In this document: one piece after another, positions 33,301-45,911 of the stretch
Layout: each line of letters opens with the position of its first letter
Numbering within the stretch: position 1 is the first letter of the stretch
Origin: Anaspis maculata
Taxonomy: Eukaryota; Arthropoda; Insecta; Coleoptera; Scraptiidae
DNA length: 64,000 bases
Assembly: GCA_949128115.1 (NCBI GenBank)
Contig: OX421963.1
Span: 54,121,306 to 54,185,305 of the forward strand
Direction: 5' to 3'
Program-made: the position numbers and the translations under genes
Notes under the pieces: model-generated
Databases searched by the model: none
Told to the model about the DNA's origin: nothing
The model's input: the letters and a program-made list of their open reading frames with translations, nothing else

Positions 33301-36300
33301 GAACGCGTCTCCATATCTTCAGCCGTTTCTGAAAAATCCGGAAATTAGTGGTCAGGTTCATGAAAATTGACATTTTCCAATAAATCCGTGATTTTTCAAG
33401 ATATTCGGGTGAACTTCGGTAGCACCATAAAGACTGAATTCAAGCATGGAATGTCGTATGCTGCCACCGTCCTTGCCTGCTATCTTCGAAAATATGACAG
33501 TCAACTTAATTTTCTCATGGCCGCCATCTTGAATTCGCTTATCGTTGAATAAGTGGGAAATCAATCGGTACTAATCAGTAATCATAATGGTAATGAGCTA
33601 TAAGTCGTTCTGAAATATCCTGGAAATATCGTGAAAAAAATGGTTAGTTCACAATAAAATTTCTTACTTTTTTGATAAATTTTGTCTCGAATAATTGGTG
33701 AAACCAACTTTGCATTTTGGCGTAGGGTATAGCCGTTCAGCAAAATGGTAGTACGTACATATACTTTACTTTTAAGAAGTTGTGCCGGGTGCCGCAATGA
33801 CCCACCACTTGCAAGGAGTATGAACGATGGGGGGCAATTTTGAAGAATTCTTTTCAATGGCCTTTTTGTCAGTTGAACAAAAGTTACTTGCTGGGAATAG
33901 TTATTTTTGCTTCAAGATTTTTGTCTTTGACCATTATTATTTGTACCAATTGGCTTCCCTCTTATCCAATAATGGGCAACTCCAAGATGGCGGCCATGGG
34001 AAGAGAAACAATTGACGTCCTATTTTTAAAGATAGTAGACGGGGACGATGGCAACACAAGGCATTCCATTCTTGACTTCATTTTTCACGAGATTTCCGAA
34101 TTTCACCCGAATATCTTGAAAAATCACTGATTTATTGAAAAATGTCAATTTCCATGAAACTGACCACTATTCTCGGAGTTTTTCAGAAACGGCTGGAAAT
34201 ATGGGGACGCGCTTGGGTTTTTCTTAGCAAGTATTACATTGTGAATCTACATGGTGACTTCCATCACTCCAGCTAGTTTGGTTCACGAGTTAGAAATGTT
34301 AGAATCTTCGCATTGTTGAACACCACCCTATATACAGCGTCTGCAAGTGGAGCCACCGTGGCACCATTTTATAAAAGTTGCTCAGGAGTCAATGAACATT
34401 TCTGACAAATCTCATCGCTTGATGATTTTTTGCAAGGCTATAATAGCCCTTAACGTCCGGACTTCAGCTCGACACATGTCTAATTTCGCAGACGAGGTGC
34501 ACACTATTTTTGGAACAATCATTGTTTATTCAACAACTGAGTGAATTTACGAGCCCCGTCCTAATGAAATTGGACCAATGTCCAAGAGCGTCTGCAAAGT
34601 TTGTAGTAGACTTTGCCCCCCCCCCCCCAAATATCCCCCAATGGAAATTTTTCGTGGTTTGCCGCATCAAACAGCTCAAAATGGTCTAAAGAATGTCTGT
34701 GCCAAGTGACACATCGTCAATCCGGGTTTCACCGCTCAATTTTGGTGTATCGACTAAAATACCACTATTACCACTCAAGAAGTAGACCTCTACATCTGCC
34801 CCGGATAGAAATTTTGACTGGCCCGAAGAATTTTGTTCAACAATTTAAAAACGTTGTTTCGTCGATGGAATTGTAACTGGCACCTTGAAACTGAAAAAAA
34901 AAGTCCGTGGTATTCCTCAAAAATCCTCTCCCTTTCGCCCCCCTATTCGGTTTTTTCTTCAAACAACCATTGCCAACTTCAGAAGACTCGACATGATCAC
35001 ATTTGACGCCTAAAAATTGGATCAGTGTCAATAAGATCCTTTGTTGAACATTTTGGGACCCAACTTTGACCCCCCCCCCCTCCCTAGAGTGCCCCCTAAG
35101 GGAAATTCCACATTACGAATATCCTAAAAACTAAACAAACAGCACTGTTGGATTGAAAACTTGGAAAACTATTTAGAGTGGCATTACAGTATTTGAAAAA
35201 TACAGACATAAAAACTCCACTTAAGTTTCCGTATTGTCAACGCCCAGTACGGGCGTTACAGTAACCAACCCTTTGAAGAAAAAAAATCGAAAAAAAATCG
35301 AAAAAAAAAATCATTTTAACCAATTAATTGATAACTATATTTTCCGGAAATTTTTAGGAAATACTCTTTATTATTCTCGTTGATGATTAAAAAATATTTT
35401 CAGTCAAATCTATTTCAATTGGCAAGTACCCCATTTAATTTTCATGAAGATATTTTACGAAAATTAGGCACTTAATTTGAGTGAAACTCCGACATTTTGA
35501 GGTCCATTATTCATTTGATCCCTAATCAACTTAATTCTCTTCATTTATCGTAAGGTGTGTGTCTAATTTTACGATGATAGCATTCTTTTCGGACTCATTA
35601 AATTACAAGATTTTGCTCTGATTGTTATGTACTACATCACTTACGATAATTAAAACCATAGTAATTAACTACAGAATTGGTATTTTTGATTGAATCAGAT
35701 CTTCCCCCTTGGCCTTGGTTTAAAACTTGAGGGGTTTCTGATGCGACTAAAAAAGTTGTTGACGGGAATCGGTTTTATTTTATTTTTTCGTCGAGTAGAA
35801 ACTCCTCCAAAAAGAAAATGTACGGACAATGCTATAGGCGGTCTGATTTCAACATGATTCTAGTGGGCTGTGTTTCTGGTTGCCGTCGGCCGATCGCGGC
35901 CTGAATCGCACTCCACTAGAATCATGTAGAAATTGTACAGCCTATATCAAATTTTGAAAATTTCAAAAAAAAATGAAAATATTTGATTTTGATTTTTGAA
36001 AATTCAAAAACTAGATACCATCGACAATGCATCTTTCCTCAAAAAAGTCGCATGTCAAATTTGAACTTTCTATTCTCAAGAAAAAGGTCCCAAAAATGAT
36101 TTGTCGTAGACAGAAAAAGTGAATTAGTAGAATTTAAAAAAAAAAAATAGAAAGTTCAAATTTGGCATGCGACTTTCTTGAGGAAAGATGCATTGTCGAT
36201 GCTATCTAGTTTTTGAATTTTCAAAAATCAAAATAAAAAATTTTCAAAAAGTTTTGGAAATTTCCAAAATTTGATAGCAATGCCGTACATTTTCTTTTTG

Positions 36301-39300
36301 GAGGAGTTTCTACTTGACGAAAGAAATAGAATGAAACCGATTCCCGCCAACAACTTTTTTAGTCGCATCAGAAACACCTTAAAGTTCGCTCTCTTCTGTA
36401 CGGGGAAAAATGTCTGATAATGTGATGGTGACAAAATTGAGCTCAGATTAAGTAAAGGAATTTTGACACGATGACAACAATAACCAATCCATAAATCATG
36501 ACATTAGCAAATAATCCAATATTTAGTCATGATGGATTCATAACAAGATAAATGATTAAAAAACAAAGTAATCAACTCCAGGAATAGGTGGGTACGTAGG
36601 TACTTTGTTGTCCGTTATCAGGAAACGTATGCCGTAAAGGAGTTGCTTTGACATGAGCGATAGTAATAGACTAATAAGTACTTGGATATCAGTTCGATTT
36701 TTCAAGGGTTTTTCTTTTGCGTCAAGTCTCGAATGATTGAAAATACAATTTATGTTAGGTAGTAGTACCTACCCACAGAGTTAATATTATACTTGGAGTC
36801 GTTTGTAGTTATATTATTAAATTCGCGTGAATTTGTGGGTGTGAAGTATCTCATGTGCCAACAACAGATGTTTATAGGTATAGATCAAAGATTCACATAT
36901 CGTAATACTCGCATATCCTAAAATTTCCAGTTACTCCGCTATTCCCAGTCTTGATCGTAAGATAACGGCATATCTAAATTGTAAAATCATTAACCCATTA
37001 TACAGGGCGATCTCTTGTCGCACCAAGACTACTCTACGGTATATGGAATGAGTCTGCTTAGACCCTCAAAAAGTTGTTGAAAAAATTCTTCCATTTTCAT
37101 TTCTGACCTCTTCATTACTCCAAAAGTGAAAGAATTTTTTTTGTGGGCTTCATATGTAGAAAGGATTAATTTGTGGGATTCTATGTTATATGCCGTAGTA
37201 GTGCTTGGTGCGACAATTACGGGATCACTCTGCACGGTCTTTATTGAATAAGAATTCAGATGATGGAAAGGTATTCATGCACATCTTTCTCTCAGTCAAT
37301 GGAAAATGTGTGAATTGAACTGGAAACAACATCCACAGCCTGTTCTCATTTGGTTGGATTTAACGAATAATATACACTATGCAAATATGAATTGCGTTTT
37401 TAGCGCATTTGTATTATCGAAAACTGTTTGCTAGAGTCCTCTGAATAATTGACGACGCGAGGTAGCAGCTGTTTCTGGACCAGTTTAATGGATGGTGAGA
37501 TAATAAGACCCAAACAGGGTGGGGTCGATACATGTTCATGGATCGTTTTGCGAGTTTTTTTTATTGGTTGTTCTTTCTTTTCGTAAAGCATTTTTATATT
37601 TCGAAAAAAAATATCTCGGAAGCGCTATTAGAATTTACCAGTTTAACCAGAAGTGCAATATGTTGCTCACAAAGGTGGAGCAGACTCCGGCTCAAGAAAG
37701 AACAGATTTTCAACAAAATCCATACAAGCATAATACTGATGAAACCGATCCATTAGCTGTAAGAATCTGTTTTCAGTATAAATGAACACCCTGCACTTGG
37801 GCTTGTATGCGTGTATTTGCACACTCCGCACTATTTTCATTTGCGTGCTGAAAGTATCACTTTACCGCACTCTTGCTTGATCACTTGCGTCCTACTGGCC
37901 CTACTCGAAGATGTGCACTAATGGTAAGAGAAAAATCAAGTCAAGTCGAATTCGTAGTCGTATTCGAATCTGAAAGAGATTGATGGCCAGTCACATCACA
38001 GTCGTGGCTGTTAGTGTCATCATCTCCGTAGTGTCATTAGTTTCGTCTCATTTTGATCCATTGATTTGGTGGCGTTTGTTATAAACGCTCCAAAAGGACG
38101 CATTAAATCGCTGCATGGAAGACTTTGCCGCGGTATTGTTGTGCGAGGCAAGTAAGTCAGCCGTGAGTATATTCCATACACTTTCTATTTTCAGTAGAAT
38201 CACTTTTTGGAGCAAAAATAGAGTGACAAGCTGGGGGGCTACGCTTACGGCTGATGGCACCTGCAAAGTTATGGAGAGAAACTAGAGAGTTATTGCAGAA
38301 TGCCATTTTACTGCCCGGCACTATTAAAGGAGGCGTTATTAAAATACTGCTTACCTTATTTTTGGTTGTTGAATAAGAGTTATTGCAGATCGCAAATTCC
38401 CTAAAGCCTAGTCTACAATATGGTCTCTAGTTGCAAGTTGCAAGTCTCTAGTCGCAAGAGTTGGTCTAAAACCAACTTTCACTGCGACTAGCGACTGCAA
38501 TTCCAACCTCACTTCCACGTTGCGACTTGCAACTTGCAACTAAAGACCATATTGTAGACTAGGCTTTACTTGCCCCGTCATTCCCAATTCCTAACCTAAA
38601 TTTTTAGTCTCAATTTAAAGTTAGGGTGCAAATTGCATGCGGGACACAAGGACCCCTCCGACAGGCCTGATTTCTTGCACACGTGTACTGCAAGGCCTGC
38701 AGAGTCTATCTGCAAAAAATTAGCCCCCTATTTAATAACGTAAGGGAAGTTAGCTCAAAATTGGACGAATATAGGCAACCAACAATACACTAAGTACAGG
38801 GTCATTTTTGGGGCTTGTCAAAATGAAGTATAAATAAGGTCGACCTAAAGTGTGCACAAATAAAGGCAGGCACTATCCTTATCAAGGGAAATTTAACGTC
38901 GCACTAATTTGCGCAAGCGTAGGTGTCAAAATAGTGCCGCTTTTAATACTGCTTGCCCTTATTTCATCTGCAATAACTCTCTACTATCAGCGGCCACCGG
39001 CCGTATTCTCCCAGCGATCCAGCTTGTCACTTTATTTTTGCTCCGAAAAGTCATTCCACTGAAAGTAGAAAGTGTATGGGATATAGGTTAGTTTTTTATA
39101 TTGGCGATGTCTGATGATGCCTATCACTATTCACTGGCTTATTACTATTATTTGAGATGCAGATGTTGATCGCTGAGCTTTTTTCTTGTATTCAAAAGTT
39201 TGTTTAGTAGAGCAAGGTGGATTAAAGAGAATGATGGAAAAATTTGTATAGAATAGGTGACACCGAATGGCGATGGAGATCGGTTCGCGACATACTAGAG

Positions 39301-42300
39301 GTGGAAATATGTATATCCCATACACTTTCTATTTCCAGTAGAATGACTTTTTGGAGCAAAAATAAAGTGACAAGCTGGGGCGCTGGGAGAATACGGCCGA
39401 TGGCCGCTAATAGTTTCGCTCCAAAACTTTCCAGGTGTCATCAGCCGTAGCTGTAGCCCCACAGCTTGTCACTTTATTTTTACTTCAAAAAGTCATTCTA
39501 CTGAAAATAGAAATTGTATGGGATATAGTAGTAAGGGAAGTACGCAAAATGCAAACTTTATGCCAAGTCGGTCCATCTCGCTAGAGCCTACTTACATGCG
39601 CCGAGTATTAGCGTTAGTTTTAGTTCTTGCTATAATAGTGCTAGAAGTGCTCCAGCAGATTAGATTACAGTTAGAGCTCCAAGGTCATTTTTTGATGTTT
39701 TATGACGTTTCGTTCTGACAACGTGGTGTAATTTTTCGGGAGAAGTAGAGCAGCTATTGCTCATTTATCATGCAGGGGAAGTCACTGAAGCCATCGAAAC
39801 TATTTTCAACGAAAAAAAGTATTTTGTATGTGGTAGTCGATTTCAACATAGGTAGAAAGGTAGGCCTAGCCACTACCGGACGTGTCGTACTCTTAGACAT
39901 CACTGTGGCAGGTTATCATTTGGTTGTCTTGAAAAGATGAAAAACACACTTGAACCATCTCCACTAGCTTTTCCGCCTCATGAAACACGGTAAAGTGGAA
40001 TCAGGAACACGGTAACACCTGCGAAATAATTTTTGGTGGCCCTTTTTGGGCTCCTTCTTTCAGGAGTATTGTCATCGGTCTGAAACAAAACGTTGTATGT
40101 CAAAACATGACCTTGACGAACCGCCGTTACGCATGACATTACGTAGAAAGAGACAACGAAAAATTGAAAACCCTATTCACGAACCATTATGATGGTGATA
40201 ACTAAACAAACACAATATTTCTTACTTGGCGTGGTAAAAACACTTCGCTTTACCAGAATATGGCGGTGAGTGCACACTTCGATTAACCTTTAAGTTGCCA
40301 ATGCAGCCAATACAACAATAATTCCAAATAGTAATTTTGTTCTATTTCCTCAGGCGTCTGGCGTTACAGTGTCTGATGTTTGCAAGACCACTTACGAGGA
40401 GATCAAGAAAGACAAGAAGCATCGCTATGTGATCTTTTTCATCAAGGATGAGAAACAGATAGATGTGGAAGTCATAGGCTCCAGGGACGAGGAATACGAG
40501 CAGTTCCTGAACAACCTCCAGGCCGGTGGTGCCGGGGAGTGCCGCTACGGACTCTACGATTTTGAATACATGCATCAGTGCCAGGGCACCTCAGAATCTT
40601 CCAAGAAACAGAAACTGTTTCTCATGTCTTGGTGTCCGGATACCGCCAAAGTCAAGAAGAAGATGTTGTACTCAAGGTAACTACACTGATAAACCTTCAA
40701 ATTATACTTCTTCAAATATCGAATCTTACTTTGATTAGTTCCTCAAAAATTTAATTACGCCAGTGCACAGTGGGCCGATAGCTTAGATTAGCGTGGCGAA
40801 ATACCCGGCGTTTCTGGGTATATGGGGGTCGAGGTTCGAATCCCACCACGGGTAGATATATATTTTTTTTCTTCTGGAAGTTTTTTTCTGAGGTATTGTT
40901 ATTTTTTCTTGAAGTACTCATCATAACGTATAATCCAGGCCCTAGCAGTACTTCTGTAGGAAAAACGATGTAATCAAAAAATTTTTTTTTGAATCGTTAG
41001 AGGATCATCCCAGGACAAATAATCACTCGGGTGCTTTCGCGATTTCTGGTATATTTTCCAGCATATCGCATCAAAGTTGGCGGCTGGTCAATTCTTCAGT
41101 TCGCTGATATTTCTTGGAGTTTTTGCGATTTTTTTCAAATAAAAGTACTAATCTACCCAAAAAACAATTCCGGATCGAATGGTGCTGTCAGATTTTGAGT
41201 ACTCACGTTATACCGGGTGAAAAAAAAATAAAACGAGTTTTATAATTTTTTTTCCAACTTTTTAGTTTCTTGGCCGATTTTCACAAACTTTATGTCAAAA
41301 GCTCGCTGACTAAATCGTCTACTCAAATCAATTGTCAATATAGCCAAATTATCAAAAATCAAGATAGCGACGGCGAACCCAAATAAAAATGTGTCGTATT
41401 TCGAGAATTTTTTTTTTGATTTCTAAACTTTGTAACGAACGACACTGATGGTGGATTCTGGAAGATTCAGCTTTCTTCTGCAATTTGGGACTAGATATAC
41501 TTGATTCGCACATTCCACTGTGAAAATATAGTGAATTAAAGGAAGGTCCACTTGTAATTTTTTCCAAATTCACAATAAATCAGCAGTTTAAAAACCTCCC
41601 GCGAATCCTTATTTCTGAAGCAATTTCTACACACTTGGTAGTGATCGTAAGCTGTGTGCATAGGCTACAAATACCGTGTTGGTGCATGGCCAAAGTTTCG
41701 AAATTTCAGATGATAGATGACGTAAATGGTGGAGGTGCGCATGTCAAATATCGAATATTCTACTTTTTGTTCTCACATGTTCTGAACAAAATTTCTATAA
41801 ATGGTTGGCTTAATGGTCAGCTGGATAAACACGCAACGAGAGTCAAATGTTGAAAAAGTCGAAATGTGAAATTTTCAAATCGACGACTTTACTTCTTTGG
41901 AGAAAATAAAACGGTTCTATCCGTTGGTCCAGGAATTTTAGCTGTTAAAATCGCAAATAGCGAACAAAAATGAAAGCCAGCCGGATTTTTGTATATAAGC
42001 TCAGTTAAGCATGTAGTTCAACATAGTCAAAGTTCTCAAGAATCCGGTGTGAACTTCGGCCGTTGTGGCCTCGAGAAGAACTTGAGGATCAGTTTTTCGC
42101 GTATATCTCGTGAACAATGGTACTTGGGGAAAAATTGTTGAAAATTTTATTGTCTATAAGAAAGGTCCTTACACGTTTCATCGTCAGTCCACTCTTTCTT
42201 CGTCAAAACACAAGAAAATTAAAATAATCCAGATGCTCGATGCTGAAGACTGTATGGACCTTGAGTTTTATGATGGCGAAGTGCCACCTCGTAGAGGTGT

Positions 42301-45300
42301 TGGTTGGTCCACTATTTCTTGATTGAAACTTGAAGCCATCAATACGAAATATGCCGGCGGCATATACAGGGTGTATTTTTTTTATATAAAAATAAAAAGT
42401 TGAACATTTGTTCCTCAAGAACCACAATAGGTGAAGACATGTAAATCGCCATAAATAATTCTGATTTCATGGTCATGAAGTCGTGGTGAACTTGAATCAG
42501 ATATCTTGAGCCGTTCTTGAAATATCTTCAAAAGACTGAAGTTGTTACAAAAAAAAATAATTTTTTCGTCTACTCATCAGAAAAAAAGTTGACTGTGTTT
42601 TTTCTTCAAGTAGTTGGCCTAGAAAGTGTTTTTCACTATTATTTCATTTCAAATGTAATTTATCATTGTTTCGATTCAAAACACCAAGTCTCGATTCAAT
42701 ATCTGAAGAGTTACTGATAGACTGAAAACTAGTTTTTTTCCGTAACGACTTCAGTCTTCTGGAGATATGTCAGAAACGGCTCAACATATTTGATCCAAGT
42801 TTACGACGACTTCATGACCATGAAATTAGAAATATTTTTGGCGGTTTATATGTCTTCACACCTATTTTGGTTCTTGAGGTACATTTCTTCAACTTCTTAT
42901 TTTTATTTCACCCTGTATATGCCGCCGGCATAGTTGGTATTGATGGCAAATAGTTACAGTCGGAACAGAATAGATCGAACAACAGCTCTACCAAGTGGCA
43001 CCCCGCCATCATAAAACTCAAGGTCCATACAGTCTTCAGCATCGAGCATCTGGATTATTTTAGTTTTTATGTGTTTTGACGAAGAAAGAGTGGACTGACG
43101 ATGGAACGTGTGAGGACGTTTCTTATAGACAATAAAATTTTCAACAATTTCTTCACAAGCACGTTCTTCCCAAGTGCCATTGTTCACTAGATATACGCGA
43201 AAAACTGATTCTCAAGTTCTTCTCGAGGCCACAACGGCCGAAGCTCACACCGGATTCTTGAGAACTTTGACTATGTTAAACTACATGCTTAACTGAGCTT
43301 ATATACAAAAATCCGGCTGGCTTTCATTTTTGTTCGCTATTTGCAATTTTAACAGCTAAAATTCCTGGACTAACGGATAGAACCGTTTTATTTTCTCCAA
43401 AGAAGTAAAGTCGTCTATTTGAAAATTTCACATTTCGACTCTTTTAACATTTGACTCTTGTTGCGTGTTTATCCAGCTGACCATTAAGCCAACCATTTAT
43501 AGAAATTTCGTTCAGAACATGTGAGAACAAAAAGTAGAATATTCGATATTTGACATGCGCACCTCCACCATTTACGTCATCTATCATCTGAAATTTCGAA
43601 ACTTTGGCCATGCACCAACACGGTATTTGTAGCCTATGCACACAGCTTACGATCACTACCAAGTGTGTAGAAATTGCTTCAGAAATAAGGATTCGCGGGA
43701 GGTTTTTAAACTGCTGATTTATTGGAATTTGGAAAAAATTACAAGTGGACCTTCCTTTAATTCACTATATTTTCACAGTGGAATGTGCGAATCAAGTAAA
43801 TCTAATCCCAAATTACAGAAAAAAGCTGAATCTTCCAGAATCCACCATCAGTGTCGTTCGTTACAAAGTTTAGAAATAAAAAAAAAATTCTCGAAATACG
43901 ACACATTTTTATTTGGGTTCGCCGCCGCCATCTTAATTTTTGATAATTTGGCTATATTGACAATTGATTTGAGTAGACGATTCAGTCAGCGAGCTTTTGA
44001 CATAAAGTTTGTGAAAATCGGCCAAGAAACTAAAAAGTTGGAAAAAAATTATAAAACTCGTTTTATTTTTTTTTCACCCGGTATAACGTGAGTACTCAAA
44101 ATCTGACAGCATCATTCGATCCGGAAATGTTTTTTGGATAGATTAGTACTCTTATTTGAAAAAAATCGCAAAAACTCCAAGAAATATCAGCGAACTGAAG
44201 AATTGACCAGCCGCCAACTTTGATGCGATATTGCTGGAAAACGTACCAGAAATCGCGAAAGCACCCGAGTGATTATTTGTCCTGAGATGATCCTCTAACG
44301 ATTCCAAAAAAAAATTTTTGATTACATCGTTTTTCCTACAGAAGTACTGCTAGGGACAGGACTAGTATGCATTCCTCAAATTTCACTTGATTATGATGAA
44401 GAATTGGAAAAATAGAGCAATAATAATGAGTAATGCAAAATTTTCTTGAAAATTTTATTTTCTTCAAGACCGCAAGTAGATGAAAATGGGAATGACATCA
44501 TTAGAAAGAAGAACCTTTCTTCTATATAAAGTGGCTGTTCACTTTGTGTTTCTTTTTGTTTTTCATGTGATTTATTTATTTTTTCAAAGTTGTGGCTCAA
44601 ATCTCAGTCCCTGCAACTTTTTTCTTTTTCTTTTCTTTTAAAGGTAACTGAGGAGTTATTTCAACTTATTCTCAAAGTAATCATCATAGTCCATGAACTT
44701 TCCTAAATTCACTCGACAATGAAGGATCATAAAAAAATACAGCAACTTGAACTAATACAACAATGCATTGAAACACAACTTTGAAAAAATAAATAAATCA
44801 CATGAAAAACAAAAAGAAACACAAAGTGAACAGTCACTTTACATAGAAGAAAGGTTCTTTTTTCTAATGATGCCATTCCCATTTGCATTTACTTGCGGTT
44901 TTGAATCATGGTTCTATCATGAAGAATTAAAAAAATAGCAAGAATAATGAGTAATGCAACTTTTCTTGAAAAATTCATTTTCCCCAAAACCGCAAGTAGA
45001 TGTAAATGGGAATGGCATCATTAGAAAGAAGAACCTTAATTCTATATAAAGTGACTGTTCACTTTGTGTTTCTTTTTGTTTTTCATGTGATTTATTTATT
45101 TTTTAGAAGTTGTGTTTCAATGAATTGTTGTATTTGTTCAAGTTGCTGTATTTTTTTATGATCCTTGATAATCGAGTGGAACTAGGGTAGTTCATGGACT
45201 ATGATGATTACTTTGAGAATAAGTTGAAATAACTCCCCATTTACCTTCAAAAGAAAAGAAAAAGAAAAAAGTTGCAGGGACTGAGATTAGAACCACAACT

Positions 45301-45863
45301 TTGAAAAAATGAATGAATCACATGAAAAACAAGGAGAAACACAAAGTGAACAGCCACTTTATATAGAAGAAAGGTTCTTCTTTCCAATGATGCTATTCCC
45401 ATTTGCATCTACTTGCGGTTTTGGGAAAAATGAATTTTTCAAGAAAAGTTGCATTACTCATTATTCTCGCTATATTTTTTTATTTCTTCATGATAATCGA
45501 GTGAAATTTGAGGAGTGCATAAGTTATGATGAGTATTTTAAGAATAAATAACAATACCTCCAAAAAAATCTTCCAGAAACAAAAAAAAATATACCCGTGG
45601 TGGGATTCGAACCTCGACCCCCGTAAACCCAGCCGGGTATTTCGCCACGCTAATGTGAGCTATCGGCCCACTGTGCAGTGGTGCATTTTCTTTTGACTTA
45701 CGGCTCGACATAAATTTCAAATTTATGCTACGCTAGAAAAAGTCCTTTTGATCCTCCATATTTCCAAAAATAAAACCCTAATTTTTTTTGCAACATTTTC
45801 CTGATACTTTTGAAGTATTTCCCTATTCGCGGTTCAATTTTCTACCTCAAGTTTGCAAACATC

Positions 45864-45911
<48 letters not shown>

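Larger units (their letters stand above)
38168..39085. mobile_element. TATATCCC hairpin MITE, copy 4, split by an insertion
   Basis: The left half is 38168-38283 (ends TATATTCC, inner GGCTGATGGCACCTGC). The right half is 38983-39085 (inner ACTATCAGCGGCC, end GGGATATA). Together they make one normal-length member of the family, interrupted by 38284-38982. Confidence 0.8.
40765..45676. mobile_element. 4.9-kb palindromic element with tRNA-like ends, in cofilin intron 2
   Basis: The ends are GCACAGTGGGCCGATAGC and its complement. AGT lies outside both (40762-40764, 45677-45679), a 3-bp target duplication. About 165 bp of each end is the same sequence in inverse orientation and contains a tRNA-like module. 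Without the inner 3.4-kb insertion the parent is about 1.5 kb, organised as module-A-B-A' then A-B'-A'-module, where A and A' are inverse. No protein is encoded. Confidence 0.75.

Noticed and set aside
34445..34465. Isolated TTAACGTCCGGACTTCAG resembling the GTCCGG.CGTTAGG element end
   Set aside because: No matching inverse partner or TA-bounded element was found around it; could be a relic or chance.
40772..40854. A functional nuclear tRNA gene
   Set aside because: The T-arm stem is poor, the anticodon loop is nine bases or has no T before the anticodon, and the sequence is a transposon end repeated in inverse.
43444..44091. Proteins identical or nearly identical to those at 41352-41853
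   Set aside because: They are mirror translations of the two arms of the 3.4-kb palindrome, not duplicated genes.
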